From: Candidatus Chloroheliaceae bacterium
GTDB lineage: Bacteria; Chloroflexota; Chloroflexia; Chloroheliales; Chloroheliaceae
Direction of reading: 5' to 3'
Assembly (NCBI GenBank): GCA_013390945.1
Contig: JACAUC010000020.1
Location: 1 to 40,276 of the forward strand
Length of the DNA: 40,276 bases
Part shown: one piece after another, positions 1 to 7,458 of the stretch
Position numbering within the stretch: position 1 is the stretch's first letter
How the letters are laid out: each line of letters begins with the position of its first letter
Translations under genes and position numbers: made by a program
The notes under the pieces: generated by a model
Database searches by the model: none
Seen by the model: the letters and a program-made list of their open reading frames with translations, nothing else
Told to the model about the DNA's origin: nothing

Positions 1-55
1 GCCCAGTACTTCTTTTCAAAAGTAAGTGGGTCATTTGGCTTATGTTAACTGGTTC
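1..55. repeat. 55-bp direct repeat, copy 1
   Basis: These 55 bases recur exactly at 191-245. The unit ends in TTATGTTAACTGGTTC, a tail that has weaker relatives at about 7366-7392 and 30500-30525. The window starts at base 1, so the repeat may extend further to the left. It is not in a gene. Confidence 0.9.
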
Positions 56-180
56 GATTACTAGGACTCTTGGTTTGGTCTTATTGGCCTCTGTCGCTTC
101 TTCCTTAATCACCTTATGCTCCATAGAGATCGGAATTGATAATCGGGATTGGAAATCCCTCCTACATTTAACATCGGGTA

Positions 181-231
181 AAGCCAAATGGCCCAGTACT
201 TCTTTTCAAAAGTAAGTGGGTCATTTGGCTT
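181..231 (-). terminator. Hairpin downstream of the DUF5666-like gene
   Basis: Bases 181-195 pair with 217-231 over 15 positions, with one G-U wobble and a 21-base loop. The hairpin lies about 50 bases past the stop of the minus-strand gene that ends at 283. No U-tract follows on the minus strand, so it may be a 3'-end stabilising structure and not an intrinsic terminator. Its right half is part of the 55-bp direct repeat. Confidence 0.45.
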
Positions 232-245
232 ATGTTAACTGGTTC
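191..245. repeat. 55-bp direct repeat, copy 2
   Basis: This is an exact second copy of bases 1-55, with a 190-bp period. The 135 bp between the two copies show no gene. The first bases of the unit form part of the hairpin at 181-231. Confidence 0.9.
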
Positions 246-282
246 TGGCTAACCCTCTATCTTAATCCCTTTGCGTAATGGA

Positions 283-1665
283 TTAGGGACGAGTTGGGGG
301 TTGCGGTTGACCTAGTTGGATCACTAGCGCGGTTAACTGGTTGTTGGTGCTGTCAATCCGGCCCTCTGCATCCACATTTACGCCAACTTTTACATCGCTT
401 AGGCTGGCACTGGCACTACCGTTCAGATAGCGGGTGCTATCGTTGACTAGGATGGTGCGAGTACCGTCGCGCTCTTGAATGGTAATGGTTGAGCCATCCA
501 CTGCTGTAACCTGCCCATGATAGCGTGGGTAGCGCACTTCGATTTGCAAGGCGGCGAGGCTATTACCATCGCTGGCAAGGTTGCCTACTGCGTCAATGCT
601 GTCACCTACGGCAAGGTTGGCTAACTTGATGCTCTGACCAGCAGCTAGGTAACTGGTGTTATCTGCTACCGTCACGGTCACGGTCTTGGCACTGGTATTA
701 GTATTGCTACCAGTAGCATCAGGTTTAGGCCCACGCCCCTCAGACTGAATGGTTAGAGAATTGCCATTAATGGCCGTGATAGTCCCGCCTAGACGGTCGT
801 GCTGAATATTAACCACCTTGGCATCGAGGCTACCATCGCTGGCAAAATTACCCTCGGCTTCGACGTTTACTCCAGCCTTCAGGTCGCTGGCATTAGCCGC
901 TTTACCCAAGTCGTTGACACTGGTAGCAGCACTCAGGTTAATCTTGCTGCTCGATCCATCCGGGCGAGTAAGGGTCAGGGTGTTACCATTTACAATGCTG
1001 ATGGTTCCACCTGCATGAGATAATACCACTTCTACTGTAGTAATGGAAACCGTGCCATCAGTGGCTTTGGTATCGCGCACTTGAAGAGTTTCTCCTACCT
1101 TCAGGTCGCTCAAGCTGATAGTCTTTCCAGCTTCGGTGTAGGTAGTGGTAGAATTAACTGTGGCAGTAATAACTATGACATTGCCGCGCTTGAGGGTTAA
1201 AGTATTCCCCTCAACATTGCTGAGAGTTCCACTTAGACCGCCCTGACCCTGCCCAGGCCCACCACGATTGCCTTTTCCGGCTCCATCTGGCCCTTGTCCC
1301 TGTGGTTCGCCTTGTCCCTGTGGTTCGCCTTGTCCCTGTGGTCCGCCTTGTCCCTGCGGTCCGCCTTGTCCCTGCGGTCCGCCTTGTCCTTGTGGTCCAC
1401 CACGATTGCCCCTTCCGACTCCATCGCGACCACCAGTGGTAGTACCGTTAGGATCATTAGTCGCAGGCGCAGTGCTACCAGCAGCGGGCGTAGTGGTGGC
1501 AGATTGGGCAGAAACCGTTGACGAACTGGGACTGATAACATTAGTGGCAAAGAATAAAAGAGCCAGTACCGAAAGAATTCCGAGGAGGGTTTTATAGTTC
1601 CAACGCCTCCGGTTTGGGCTATGCCCCGAATGTTTACCTTTTACGGTGTTGTCGTTCGTATCCAT
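283..1665 (-). CDS. Secreted or membrane-anchored DUF5666-like repeat protein
   Basis: 460 aa. A basic N-terminus is followed by a hydrophobic segment at about residues 26-45 that ends near an SAQS site, so the protein is probably exported or held by an N-terminal anchor. Residues about 75-145 are Gly/Gln/Pro-rich, including tandem GPQGQG hexamers. The rest holds four beta-rich repeats of 70-85 aa that begin with G(T/Q)(I/L/V)..(V/I).G..(I/L)T(I/L) and end near LKVG...V.A.G, a pattern seen in DUF5666 proteins. The ATG is preceded by a good AAGGAG site. The function is unknown; an extracytoplasmic structural or binding role is inferred. A TATACT box at 1686-1691 (minus strand) could be its -10. 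Confidence 0.8.
   Translation of the reverse strand: MDTNDNTVKGKHSGHSPNRRRWNYKTLLGILSVLALLFFATNVISPSSSTVSAQSATTTPAAGSTAPATNDPNGTTTGGRDGVGRGNRGGPQGQGGPQGQGGPQGQGGPQGQGEPQGQGEPQGQGPDGAGKGNRGGPGQGQGGLSGTLSNVEGNTLTLKRGNVIVITATVNSTTTYTEAGKTISLSDLKVGETLQVRDTKATDGTVSITTVEVVLSHAGGTISIVNGNTLTLTRPDGSSSKINLSAATSVNDLGKAANASDLKAGVNVEAEGNFASDGSLDAKVVNIQHDRLGGTITAINGNSLTIQSEGRGPKPDATGSNTNTSAKTVTVTVADNTSYLAAGQSIKLANLAVGDSIDAVGNLASDGNSLAALQIEVRYPRYHGQVTAVDGSTITIQERDGTRTILVNDSTRYLNGSASASLSDVKVGVNVDAEGRIDSTNNQLTALVIQLGQPQPPTRP
1286..1395. repeat. 18-bp coding minisatellite (GPQGQG)n
   Basis: About seven near-identical 18-base units in frame encode the GPQGQG or EPQGQG hexamers of the DUF5666-like protein. Because the unit is a multiple of three, gain or loss of copies keeps the frame. 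The copies differ at single bases (GGT/GGC, GGA/GAA codons). Confidence 0.85.
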
Positions 1666-2025
1666 ACTAAAAGTTACTCCTTTTCAGTATACTAAGTTTG
1701 GAAGCAGGGGGCGTACAAAACACCCCCCTAAAAAAATCAAGTAATCCGTTACCTCATCCTTCCGGCACTCTGTTAGCCGGAAAACCGGAAATCCTGTGTG
1801 AGAGGTTTCCAGTTGGTGTGCTTCCTAGTTAAGTTATACCTTTTCAAGCTTAAACTTTGCTGAGAAAAGACTTAGCACTTACTGAGATTTTTCCTCTGTA
1901 ATTCAGGTGTAGTTTAAAGCTTAGATCGTATCATCTGAATAATTGGGGGTAGGGGTGTATTGCATACGCCCAAAAGGAACCTTTCCTGTTTTAATCTGGT
2001 TCTAATGAATCCTTTTTCAATACTA
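1666..2025. other. Intergenic region between divergent genes
   Basis: No coding region is supported here. It holds a stem TTCCGGC/GCCGGAA at 1760-1782 and one REP-like element at 1946-1971. The DUF5666-like gene reads away to the left and the RRM gene to the right. Confidence 0.7.
1946..1971 (+). repeat. REP-like palindromic element
   Basis: GGGGTAG is followed by a hairpin of the type GGGTGTAT-TGC-ATACGCCC. It matches copies at 7273-7299, 7321-7340, 30034-30060 (inverted) and 40167-40276. This copy has one G-T position in the stem. Confidence 0.85.
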
Positions 2026-2055
2026 TTGACAGGCATAACAAGCTATTGCTATAAT
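2026..2055 (+). promoter_or_regulatory. Sigma70-type promoter of the RRM gene
   Basis: A consensus TTGACA at 2026-2031 and TATAAT at 2050-2055 are separated by 18 bp, with an extended -10 (TGCTATAAT). The predicted transcript has a leader of about 300 nt before the ATG at 2366. Confidence 0.8.
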
Positions 2056-2061
2056 TCTAAT

Positions 2062-2365
2062 AGAACCGCGAAAGTTCTAAAGTTGTACAGGTAAAGTTAG
2101 CAGTAGTAGTGTAACAACTCCACTCAGGCGTTCACCGCCAGCGTAGCAATAAGGAAGTTATCCACCAGAATTTTCTTGTTTAAGACATCCGAATATTGGT
2201 GATAATGATAAGGTTACTTAGCTAGGACACTGAAAGTGTCGCGCCACCCCTCGCAACTACTTTCAGGTTAAAGTGGGCTGAGCCAAGCCAATTCCTTGTC
2301 AGTTTTACCCTATTAACCTGTGTTGAGTTTCTCCATCCCAACGGAGAGAAAGAGGAAAGAGCATT
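2062..2365 (+). promoter_or_regulatory. Long structured 5' leader of the RRM gene
   Basis: About 300 nt separate the predicted transcription start from the ATG. A short stem (TCTCC/GGAGA, about 2331-2346) lies just before the purine-rich ribosome site AGAGGAAAG, and GGCG/CGCC pairs lie further up. No known riboswitch was recognised. Long leaders are typical of cold-induced RNA-binding-protein genes, so thermoregulation is a plausible inference. Confidence 0.45.
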
Positions 2366-2689
2366 ATGACGGTCAAACTATTTATCGGCAATCTATCTTT
2401 CAAAGCCACCGAAGCTGATCTTCAAGAGCTATTTAGCCAAGCCGGAGAGGTGGTATCTACGCGAGTAGTTACCGACCGGGAAACGGGTCGTCCACGTGGC
2501 TTTGGCTTTGTAGAATTATCTAGTAAAGAAGAGGCCGATACTGCGATTCAAAAGTATCACAATTACAACCTGTTGGGGCGCGTTATTACCGTCAATGAAG
2601 CACGTCCGCGTGACAGTAGCGGCTCTAGCGGAGGTGGTCGCGAGCGAAACAACTATAATGGGGGCGGCTATCGCAACTCTGGCTATTAG
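2366..2689 (+). CDS. RRM-domain RNA-binding protein
   Basis: 107 aa. A single RNA recognition motif fills residues 3-80. RNP2 is LFIGNL near the N-terminus and RNP1 is RGFGFVEL around residue 45, with the aromatic residues that stack on RNA present. The C-terminal tail of about 25 aa is rich in Gly, Ser, Arg and Tyr, as in the cold-inducible Rbp proteins of cyanobacteria and other bacteria. It probably binds single-stranded RNA in the cytoplasm as a chaperone or stability factor. It has its own promoter and a long leader, and a terminator-like hairpin follows directly. Confidence 0.95.
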   Translation: MTVKLFIGNLSFKATEADLQELFSQAGEVVSTRVVTDRETGRPRGFGFVELSSKEEADTAIQKYHNYNLLGRVITVNEARPRDSSGSSGGGRERNNYNGGGYRNSGY

Positions 2690-2697
2690 CACCTAAA

Positions 2698-2745
2698 ATC
2701 AAGGTGATCTATTCCAAGCTAAAATCCTTGCGAGATCACCTTGAT
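2698..2745. terminator. Bidirectional hairpin between convergent genes
   Basis: A perfect 13-bp stem (2698-2710 with 2733-2745, ATCAAGGTGATCT and its complement) with a 22-base loop lies between the RRM stop at 2689 and the response-regulator stop at 2764. No clear T-run follows on either side. Confidence 0.65.
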
Positions 2746-2763
2746 CGCCCCAAAACTTAGTAA

Positions 2764-3195
2764 TCAGACAAACTCAGCCTGATCTACGATTGGTGGTGAA
2801 AAATCTTTAGTAGTGACCGTGCCATTTAGGGGTAATTCTCCCATCGGCAGGAAGTGTTCCAACAAGGCATAAACTGTTCTTAGCTCAAAGGGCTTGTTTA
2901 AAATGGCGTTAGCTTGAGTGACTTTGAGGTCTACCAAAAAAGCAGTACCACTCAGAATAACTATTGGTACATTGTACAATTCAGGATCAGCCCTAAGTAA
3001 CTGGGTTAACTCCTCACCCCCTAAATCGGGCATTTTTATGTCAGTAAAAATCAAGTCAGGATGATGTTCCTGAGCCAGTGCTAAAGCTTCTTTACCATCC
3101 CCAGCGGTGAAAACTTGATAGCCCCGTTTTGCGATAATACGACGCAAAAGACTAACTATCCCCGGATCATCATCTACTACAAGTACTTTTGCCAT
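2764..3195 (-). CDS. Single-domain CheY-like response regulator
   Basis: 143 aa, consisting of one receiver domain and a short tail without a DNA-binding output domain. The acidic pocket is D8/D9/D10, the phospho-acceptor is D52 in TDIKMPD, the switch residue is S82 in ILSGT, and the conserved lysine is K101 in NKPFE. It therefore probably acts by protein contact or as a phosphorelay intermediate. No histidine kinase lies nearby, so its partner is elsewhere. The ATG at 3195 is preceded by GAGGAA. Confidence 0.93.
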   Translation of the reverse strand: MAKVLVVDDDPGIVSLLRRIIAKRGYQVFTAGDGKEALALAQEHHPDLIFTDIKMPDLGGEELTQLLRADPELYNVPIVILSGTAFLVDLKVTQANAILNKPFELRTVYALLEHFLPMGELPLNGTVTTKDFSPPIVDQAEFV

Positions 3196-3362
3196 GATTT
3201 AATTCCTCTAGCAAGTAACCCCAACTGCTTCGTTTTGGCTTTGAAGACCAAGAGGGAGTATCCTACCAAACTTCTTAATGTAGGATATAACCCAAGTAGG
3301 TATACGCGCACCTACAGATAATTCGATTATATCACGCATTTACAACTTAGCAAGTATAATGC

Positions 3363-3388
3363 CAGCCTAATGTGTGGGAGGCTGTTTT
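3363..3388. terminator. Hairpin with T-run in the 3.3-kb intergenic region
   Basis: CAGCCT (3363-3368) pairs with AGGCTG (3379-3384) and is followed by TTTT on the plus strand. No plus-strand gene is upstream. It may serve the minus-strand lipoprotein gene ending at 3418 as a 3' hairpin, or end a short transcript from the TATAAT just before it (about 3355). Confidence 0.35.
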
Positions 3389-3417
3389 GTCAGGCGATTT
3401 TTACAGAAAGTACCCAC

Positions 3418-4683
3418 CTATGGATTAAGCTGAAGGCTCAGGACGGTGTATTCTGAGATGTAATCGCCCGTAGGATAGATATTGCTGCCATCATTGGTAT
3501 CGGCACTGAAGTGGAGATTGATTACAATCTGATGCTGACCTTCAGGCGGAGTCATATTTAAATCCCAGATTCGGCAAGCCTGTCCATTTTGTTGACGGTC
3601 ATTCTGAGGAACAGCATCAAGATTTACCACCTCCCCGTTAATAGTAGCCGTAAAAGTCATTTTCTTCCAGTTCTCTTCCAAGGTAGCCTGATCTTTAGCA
3701 CACCAACCACTCAACAAGCCATAGGGTTCACCCGCAAAAAGTACCGCCGTATATTTGAATCTACCGGGCTTAAACTGTTCTTGGGCTTCTGAGTAGAGAC
3801 TAAAGCTTTCAGCAGGTTGGGGATAAGTCGCGGATAACCCAGTACTACTGCCAAGCTTAAATTCGGAGAGTGGGGAACTTTTTGAAGGGTTGGGGTTGGG
3901 AGTAAAACTAAGCAAAGTGATTTGGTAAACATAGTTGCCAGGGGCCAATTTACGATTAGTCGCTCCGCTCACGATTTCATTACTCAGGTTACGGGTGAGG
4001 CTAAGCCGATGAGTGCCAGGCGGAGTCGCACCCAGCACCAAATCAATCGCCCGGCATGAGAGGCCATTTGCCTCAAAATCTACCGTAGCATAAGGTTTAA
4101 GATCCACTGGCTGATCATCTAGCGTCAAGGAGAAGCTAAAAGCGGCCCAATTGGTTTTGAGCATATCGGCACTACTTTCACACCACCAGAGCGGCAAGGC
4201 TATTTTCCAATTTTCTGCCATAAGTGCTACACTGCTTGTTAACCCAGGTTGATTTGAGGGTGGTATAGTGTCGGTAGGAATCAAAAAGCTCTCCAAACGG
4301 CGAATGGTCTTCTGATTCAACCCAAAACCGGCGGCACTATTAAGCTTGAAAGCTGAGAGGGGGGCAGGACTGTACTGGGGCGGAAAGGGTGTAGTGGCTG
4401 ACGGTGGGGTAGTGAGGGGGAGAGGAGTCACTCTAGGGATGGAAGTGGGACTAGCAGTATTGGAAGCCTTAGTTGGAGGGGTAAACGGTGGCAAACTTGC
4501 CACTATTACCGGGGTAGAAGTGACTAAGGGTTCTGGAGTTAGAGTAGGGGCCACCACCAGCGAAGCCTCCGGGGTAGGGGCCACCGAAGTTGGGGGGCTA
4601 TTTTCGCTACAGGCTACCAGTCCCAAACTCAAAAGCAGAAAACTACTTACAGCTAAGACCCACTTCTGGGAAGATTTGAACAT
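3418..4683 (-). CDS. Lipoprotein with two homologous domains, unknown function
   Basis: 421 aa. The N-terminal signal ends in a lipobox (LVACSE, Cys at about residue 25), so the protein is probably lipid-anchored outside the membrane. A Thr/Pro/Ser-rich stalk of about 90 aa follows. Two related domains of about 145 aa then start with PLSAFKLNSAAGFGL and PLSEFKLGSSTGLSA. Both carry a WC.(S/K)..A..L..NW motif and a second Cys (SCRAIDL, ACRIWDL) at matching positions, which suggests one disulfide per domain. I do not recognise the family. The ATG has a GAGGATG ribosome site. It lies upstream of no obvious partner; the D,D-carboxypeptidase is 40 bp further up on the same strand. Confidence 0.82.
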   Translation of the reverse strand: MFKSSQKWVLAVSSFLLLSLGLVACSENSPPTSVAPTPEASLVVAPTLTPEPLVTSTPVIVASLPPFTPPTKASNTASPTSIPRVTPLPLTTPPSATTPFPPQYSPAPLSAFKLNSAAGFGLNQKTIRRLESFLIPTDTIPPSNQPGLTSSVALMAENWKIALPLWWCESSADMLKTNWAAFSFSLTLDDQPVDLKPYATVDFEANGLSCRAIDLVLGATPPGTHRLSLTRNLSNEIVSGATNRKLAPGNYVYQITLLSFTPNPNPSKSSPLSEFKLGSSTGLSATYPQPAESFSLYSEAQEQFKPGRFKYTAVLFAGEPYGLLSGWCAKDQATLEENWKKMTFTATINGEVVNLDAVPQNDRQQNGQACRIWDLNMTPPEGQHQIVINLHFSADTNDGSNIYPTGDYISEYTVLSLQLNP

Positions 4684-4723
4684 AATTTCATCCTCTATTA
4701 TCTAAATTTAAACGGCATCTAGG

Positions 4724-5890
4724 TCACTTCTTGCTTTGTTGGAGTAGCTGGAGCCATTGACCAAGGTTTAGGCCAAGCCCTCGGAAAAATTCAACAAGGG
4801 GTTTGGTATCGAAAGGGGCCAAGTGGTCACCTTCGGGCAGGCCAATGTAAGCTGAAGGGCCACTAAGATCCAGTTGAGGCTGGGCTTGGTTGGTAAGCAG
4901 GCTAAAAGAGTAATCCATCAAAGTATCTATATCGGCGGCAACGGAATCATAAGGAGCATTAAGAATAACCCCAATAACCGTATGCCCATAATTGGTGGCC
5001 GAAGCAATCAGACAACGTCCCGCATCATCCGTCCAGCCGGGTTTAATGCCTGTGGCCCCCGGATAACGTCGAATAAAATTGTTTACATTATAAAAATCAT
5101 GGCCTTCAAAATTATAGGTATCGAGCCGAATAATGCTTTTTATAGTAGGATGGTGGAGGGCATACCAGCCACTAATTGCTAAATCATAGGCCGAACTATA
5201 ATGGCCGGACTGATCTAGGCCGTGCGGATTCATATAATGGCTATCGAACATACCCAGCGCAAGAGCTTTTGAGTTCATAAGAGCTACAAAGCGTGAAATT
5301 GGGTCAGCTGGGCCGGGTATTCTAGCCCCAACGTAACGGGCTAAGGTCATTCCCGCTTCGTTGGCACTATTGGTCAAAAGGCCGATGAGCAAGCTAAGAA
5401 GCTTGATACGTTCGCCATTTTTCAGTTGCATATTGGCCTCGCCAACCAAATCCTCCTGCACCACAAGGGTCTCGGCATTGAGATCAATTTCGGGTACTGA
5501 AAGTAGGGTGAGAGCCGTCATAATTTTAGTAGTGCTTGCCATCGGAAGCTGACGATGAGCCTCTTTAGTAAAGAGGATACGACCAGTATCAGCATCTACA
5601 GCGATAGCACTCGTAGAATTAAGTGTCGGTGGTTGAGTAACCAACTTGGGCTGAGCCAAGCCAGGTGTAGCCGAAGGGGTAATTCTAGGTTGGGTAGTAG
5701 GGGTGGTTTTGGGTGGAAGAGTAGGCTTAGGCAGGTTGGTAGTGGACGGACTGCTTACCAAAGGTGGCAGAGTAGGTGGTAAGGGAGGCGCAGCTTCAAC
5801 CAAACCGACCAGCAAGCTATGAAAGCCTAGTAGTAAGGCCAGTCCTACACAAAACAGCCTGACTTTCCGAAGAAATTTCAGGTTTATCAA
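4724..5890 (-). CDS. D-alanyl-D-alanine carboxypeptidase (peptidase S11)
   Basis: 388 aa, a PBP5/DacF-type serine peptidase that trims the terminal D-Ala from peptidoglycan stem peptides outside the membrane. A signal segment (about residues 10-33) is followed by a Pro/Thr-rich stalk to about residue 90. Catalytic motifs are SxxK at S119-TT-K122, SxN at S175-A-N177, and K283-P-G285 where the family usually has KTG. The start is a TTG six bases after AAGGAG. There is no clear C-terminal amphipathic anchor like that of E. coli PBP5. The KPG box is unusual, but the three-motif order and spacing are normal, so activity is likely. Confidence 0.92.
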   Translation of the reverse strand: MINLKFLRKVRLFCVGLALLLGFHSLLVGLVEAAPPLPPTLPPLVSSPSTTNLPKPTLPPKTTPTTQPRITPSATPGLAQPKLVTQPPTLNSTSAIAVDADTGRILFTKEAHRQLPMASTTKIMTALTLLSVPEIDLNAETLVVQEDLVGEANMQLKNGERIKLLSLLIGLLTNSANEAGMTLARYVGARIPGPADPISRFVALMNSKALALGMFDSHYMNPHGLDQSGHYSSAYDLAISGWYALHHPTIKSIIRLDTYNFEGHDFYNVNNFIRRYPGATGIKPGWTDDAGRCLIASATNYGHTVIGVILNAPYDSVAADIDTLMDYSFSLLTNQAQPQLDLSGPSAYIGLPEGDHLAPFDTKPLVEFFRGLGLNLGQWLQLLQQSKK

Positions 5891-6070
5891 AGTTAGCTCC
5901 TTAATTATAGCCGTACCTAACGGGTTAAGTGGATTTTAGTCTAGCATAATCAAGTCAACTTGTAAATATTTCTTTCTACCTATAGATTAATTGAACATGG
6001 TCTGGTAAGCTATTGTTAGTTGAGAGTAGGGATGACCTTAGAGAAGAGTAGATTAAAATGGTAAATTCTT

Positions 6071-7255
6071 ATGGATTCTAAAGCCGTGTCTGCATCAGAC
6101 AAGAATGTAAATGAGGTACCGATAGAGCAACTTATCGCTACACTTAAAAAAAGTAGTGACCTTATGGTACGTCGAGACGCAATCTTGGCCTTGAGTAAGA
6201 CCAAGAATAGTGCCGCACTAGACCCTCTTATTGAAGCACTTAAGGATAGCTGCTGGGAAGTCCGCCAGATAGCGGTTAGGGGTCTGAGACGGTTGGGCAA
6301 CCCAAAGGCGATTGAGGCTCTGACGCACACTCTTCAAGATCAAGAAATTGAAGTACGCTGGGAAGCCGCTCATGCGCTAAGTACGTTTAGCGATCCAACC
6401 TTTCTATCGCTTTTTATCGCGCTAGGAGATGAGGATAGTAATACACGCTTGGAGGCGGTCAGGGCATTAGGTAATAGCCGAAATAAACAGGTCGTGATAC
6501 CTCTTATCCTTCGACTTAGCGATTCAGATAGTTGGGTACGCTGGCAGACCGCTCAGGGTTTGGGTCAGCTGGGTAGTTCGCGAGCGGTAATACCTCTAAT
6601 CTCTGCGCTTAGGGATGATGACAAAAAGGTAAGGGGAGCCGCCGCTTTTGCTCTGGGTGAACTGGGTCGCTCAAGTGCCGTAGCACCCCTCATTGAGACG
6701 CTTACGGATGTGGATCGTACAGTACGTGAAAATGCGGTGCTTGCTTTGGGCAAACTTGGCAAAGCTGCCGCCATACAACCCTTACTCCATATGTTAAGGA
6801 ATAACACGGAACATAATGATACCCGGCGTGGGGCAGCTGAAGCACTGAGCCAACTTGGGGAACCCGCCTTTTTTCTACTCCTTCAAACTCTTGAGGATAC
6901 AGATTGCAAGGTGCGGGCTTATACGGCTTGGAGCTTAATTGAACACTGTAACGAGAATGCTTTTCAACCTCTTCTCAAGGCTCTTCATGACGAAGATGGC
7001 GAAGTACGAAGCTGTGCAGCGGCAGCACTAGGTAATATTGGGAATAAAGAGGCCGTTATACCGCTGCTGTTGCTACTAGAAGACGGAAATAGTGATGTAC
7101 GCTATCGAGCATCTATCGCGTTAGGTCAGCTGGGTGATCCAAAGGCTCTACCTGATTTGGAATGGCTGGCAAATCACGATATGGAGGCAACCTCTTCGGG
7201 TGAGCGCGTCAACCAAGCGGCTATCAGTGCGCTTGAGGCGATTAAGCAGATGTAG
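6071..7255 (+). CDS. HEAT-repeat protein (PBS-lyase type repeats)
   Basis: 394 aa built almost entirely of about eleven 30-32-aa helical repeats with the pattern A(V)xPLixAL.D.d..VR..AaxALG.LG. This is the PBS-lyase-like HEAT family, found in phycobilin lyases and in many scaffold or regulatory proteins. There is no signal peptide, membrane segment or second domain, so it is probably a cytoplasmic protein-binding scaffold. Nothing here indicates pigment chemistry, and no phycobiliprotein gene is nearby. The ribosome site is weak. REP-like elements follow immediately. Confidence 0.88.
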   Translation: MDSKAVSASDKNVNEVPIEQLIATLKKSSDLMVRRDAILALSKTKNSAALDPLIEALKDSCWEVRQIAVRGLRRLGNPKAIEALTHTLQDQEIEVRWEAAHALSTFSDPTFLSLFIALGDEDSNTRLEAVRALGNSRNKQVVIPLILRLSDSDSWVRWQTAQGLGQLGSSRAVIPLISALRDDDKKVRGAAAFALGELGRSSAVAPLIETLTDVDRTVRENAVLALGKLGKAAAIQPLLHMLRNNTEHNDTRRGAAEALSQLGEPAFFLLLQTLEDTDCKVRAYTAWSLIEHCNENAFQPLLKALHDEDGEVRSCAAAALGNIGNKEAVIPLLLLLEDGNSDVRYRASIALGQLGDPKALPDLEWLANHDMEATSSGERVNQAAISALEAIKQM

Positions 7256-7272
7256 TCTAAGCCCAGAATTTC

Positions 7273-7340
7273 GGGGTAGGGGTGTATTGCATACGCCCCA
7301 TCTGAAGCCAGACTAAGACTGGTGTATTGCATACGCCCCC
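7273..7340 (+). repeat. Pair of REP-like elements in tandem
   Basis: One full element (7273-7299, with GGGGTAG plus the hairpin) is followed by a second hairpin core at 7321-7340. The units share the flank ATCTGAAgCCAG/ATCTGAAaCCAG, giving a 40-bp tandem period. The second lacks the GTAG head. Confidence 0.85.
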
Positions 7341-7458
7341 ATCTGAAACCAGTTTACGGTCAGCCTACGGGGGGTTATGTGAACTAGTTCCAATAAACTC
7401 CTACTTATGGAGATGATACTACTTCTCTATAGGTTTATGCCAAAGACCCAACGTGAGA

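Noticed and set aside
40..70. tRNA T-loop-like GGTTCGATTA
   Set aside because: No acceptor stem, anticodon stem or D-arm can be found around it.
1233..1550. Repeat-rich frames in the minisatellite
   Set aside because: They are other-frame readings of the 18-bp repeat, which is a multiple of three and so is open in several frames.
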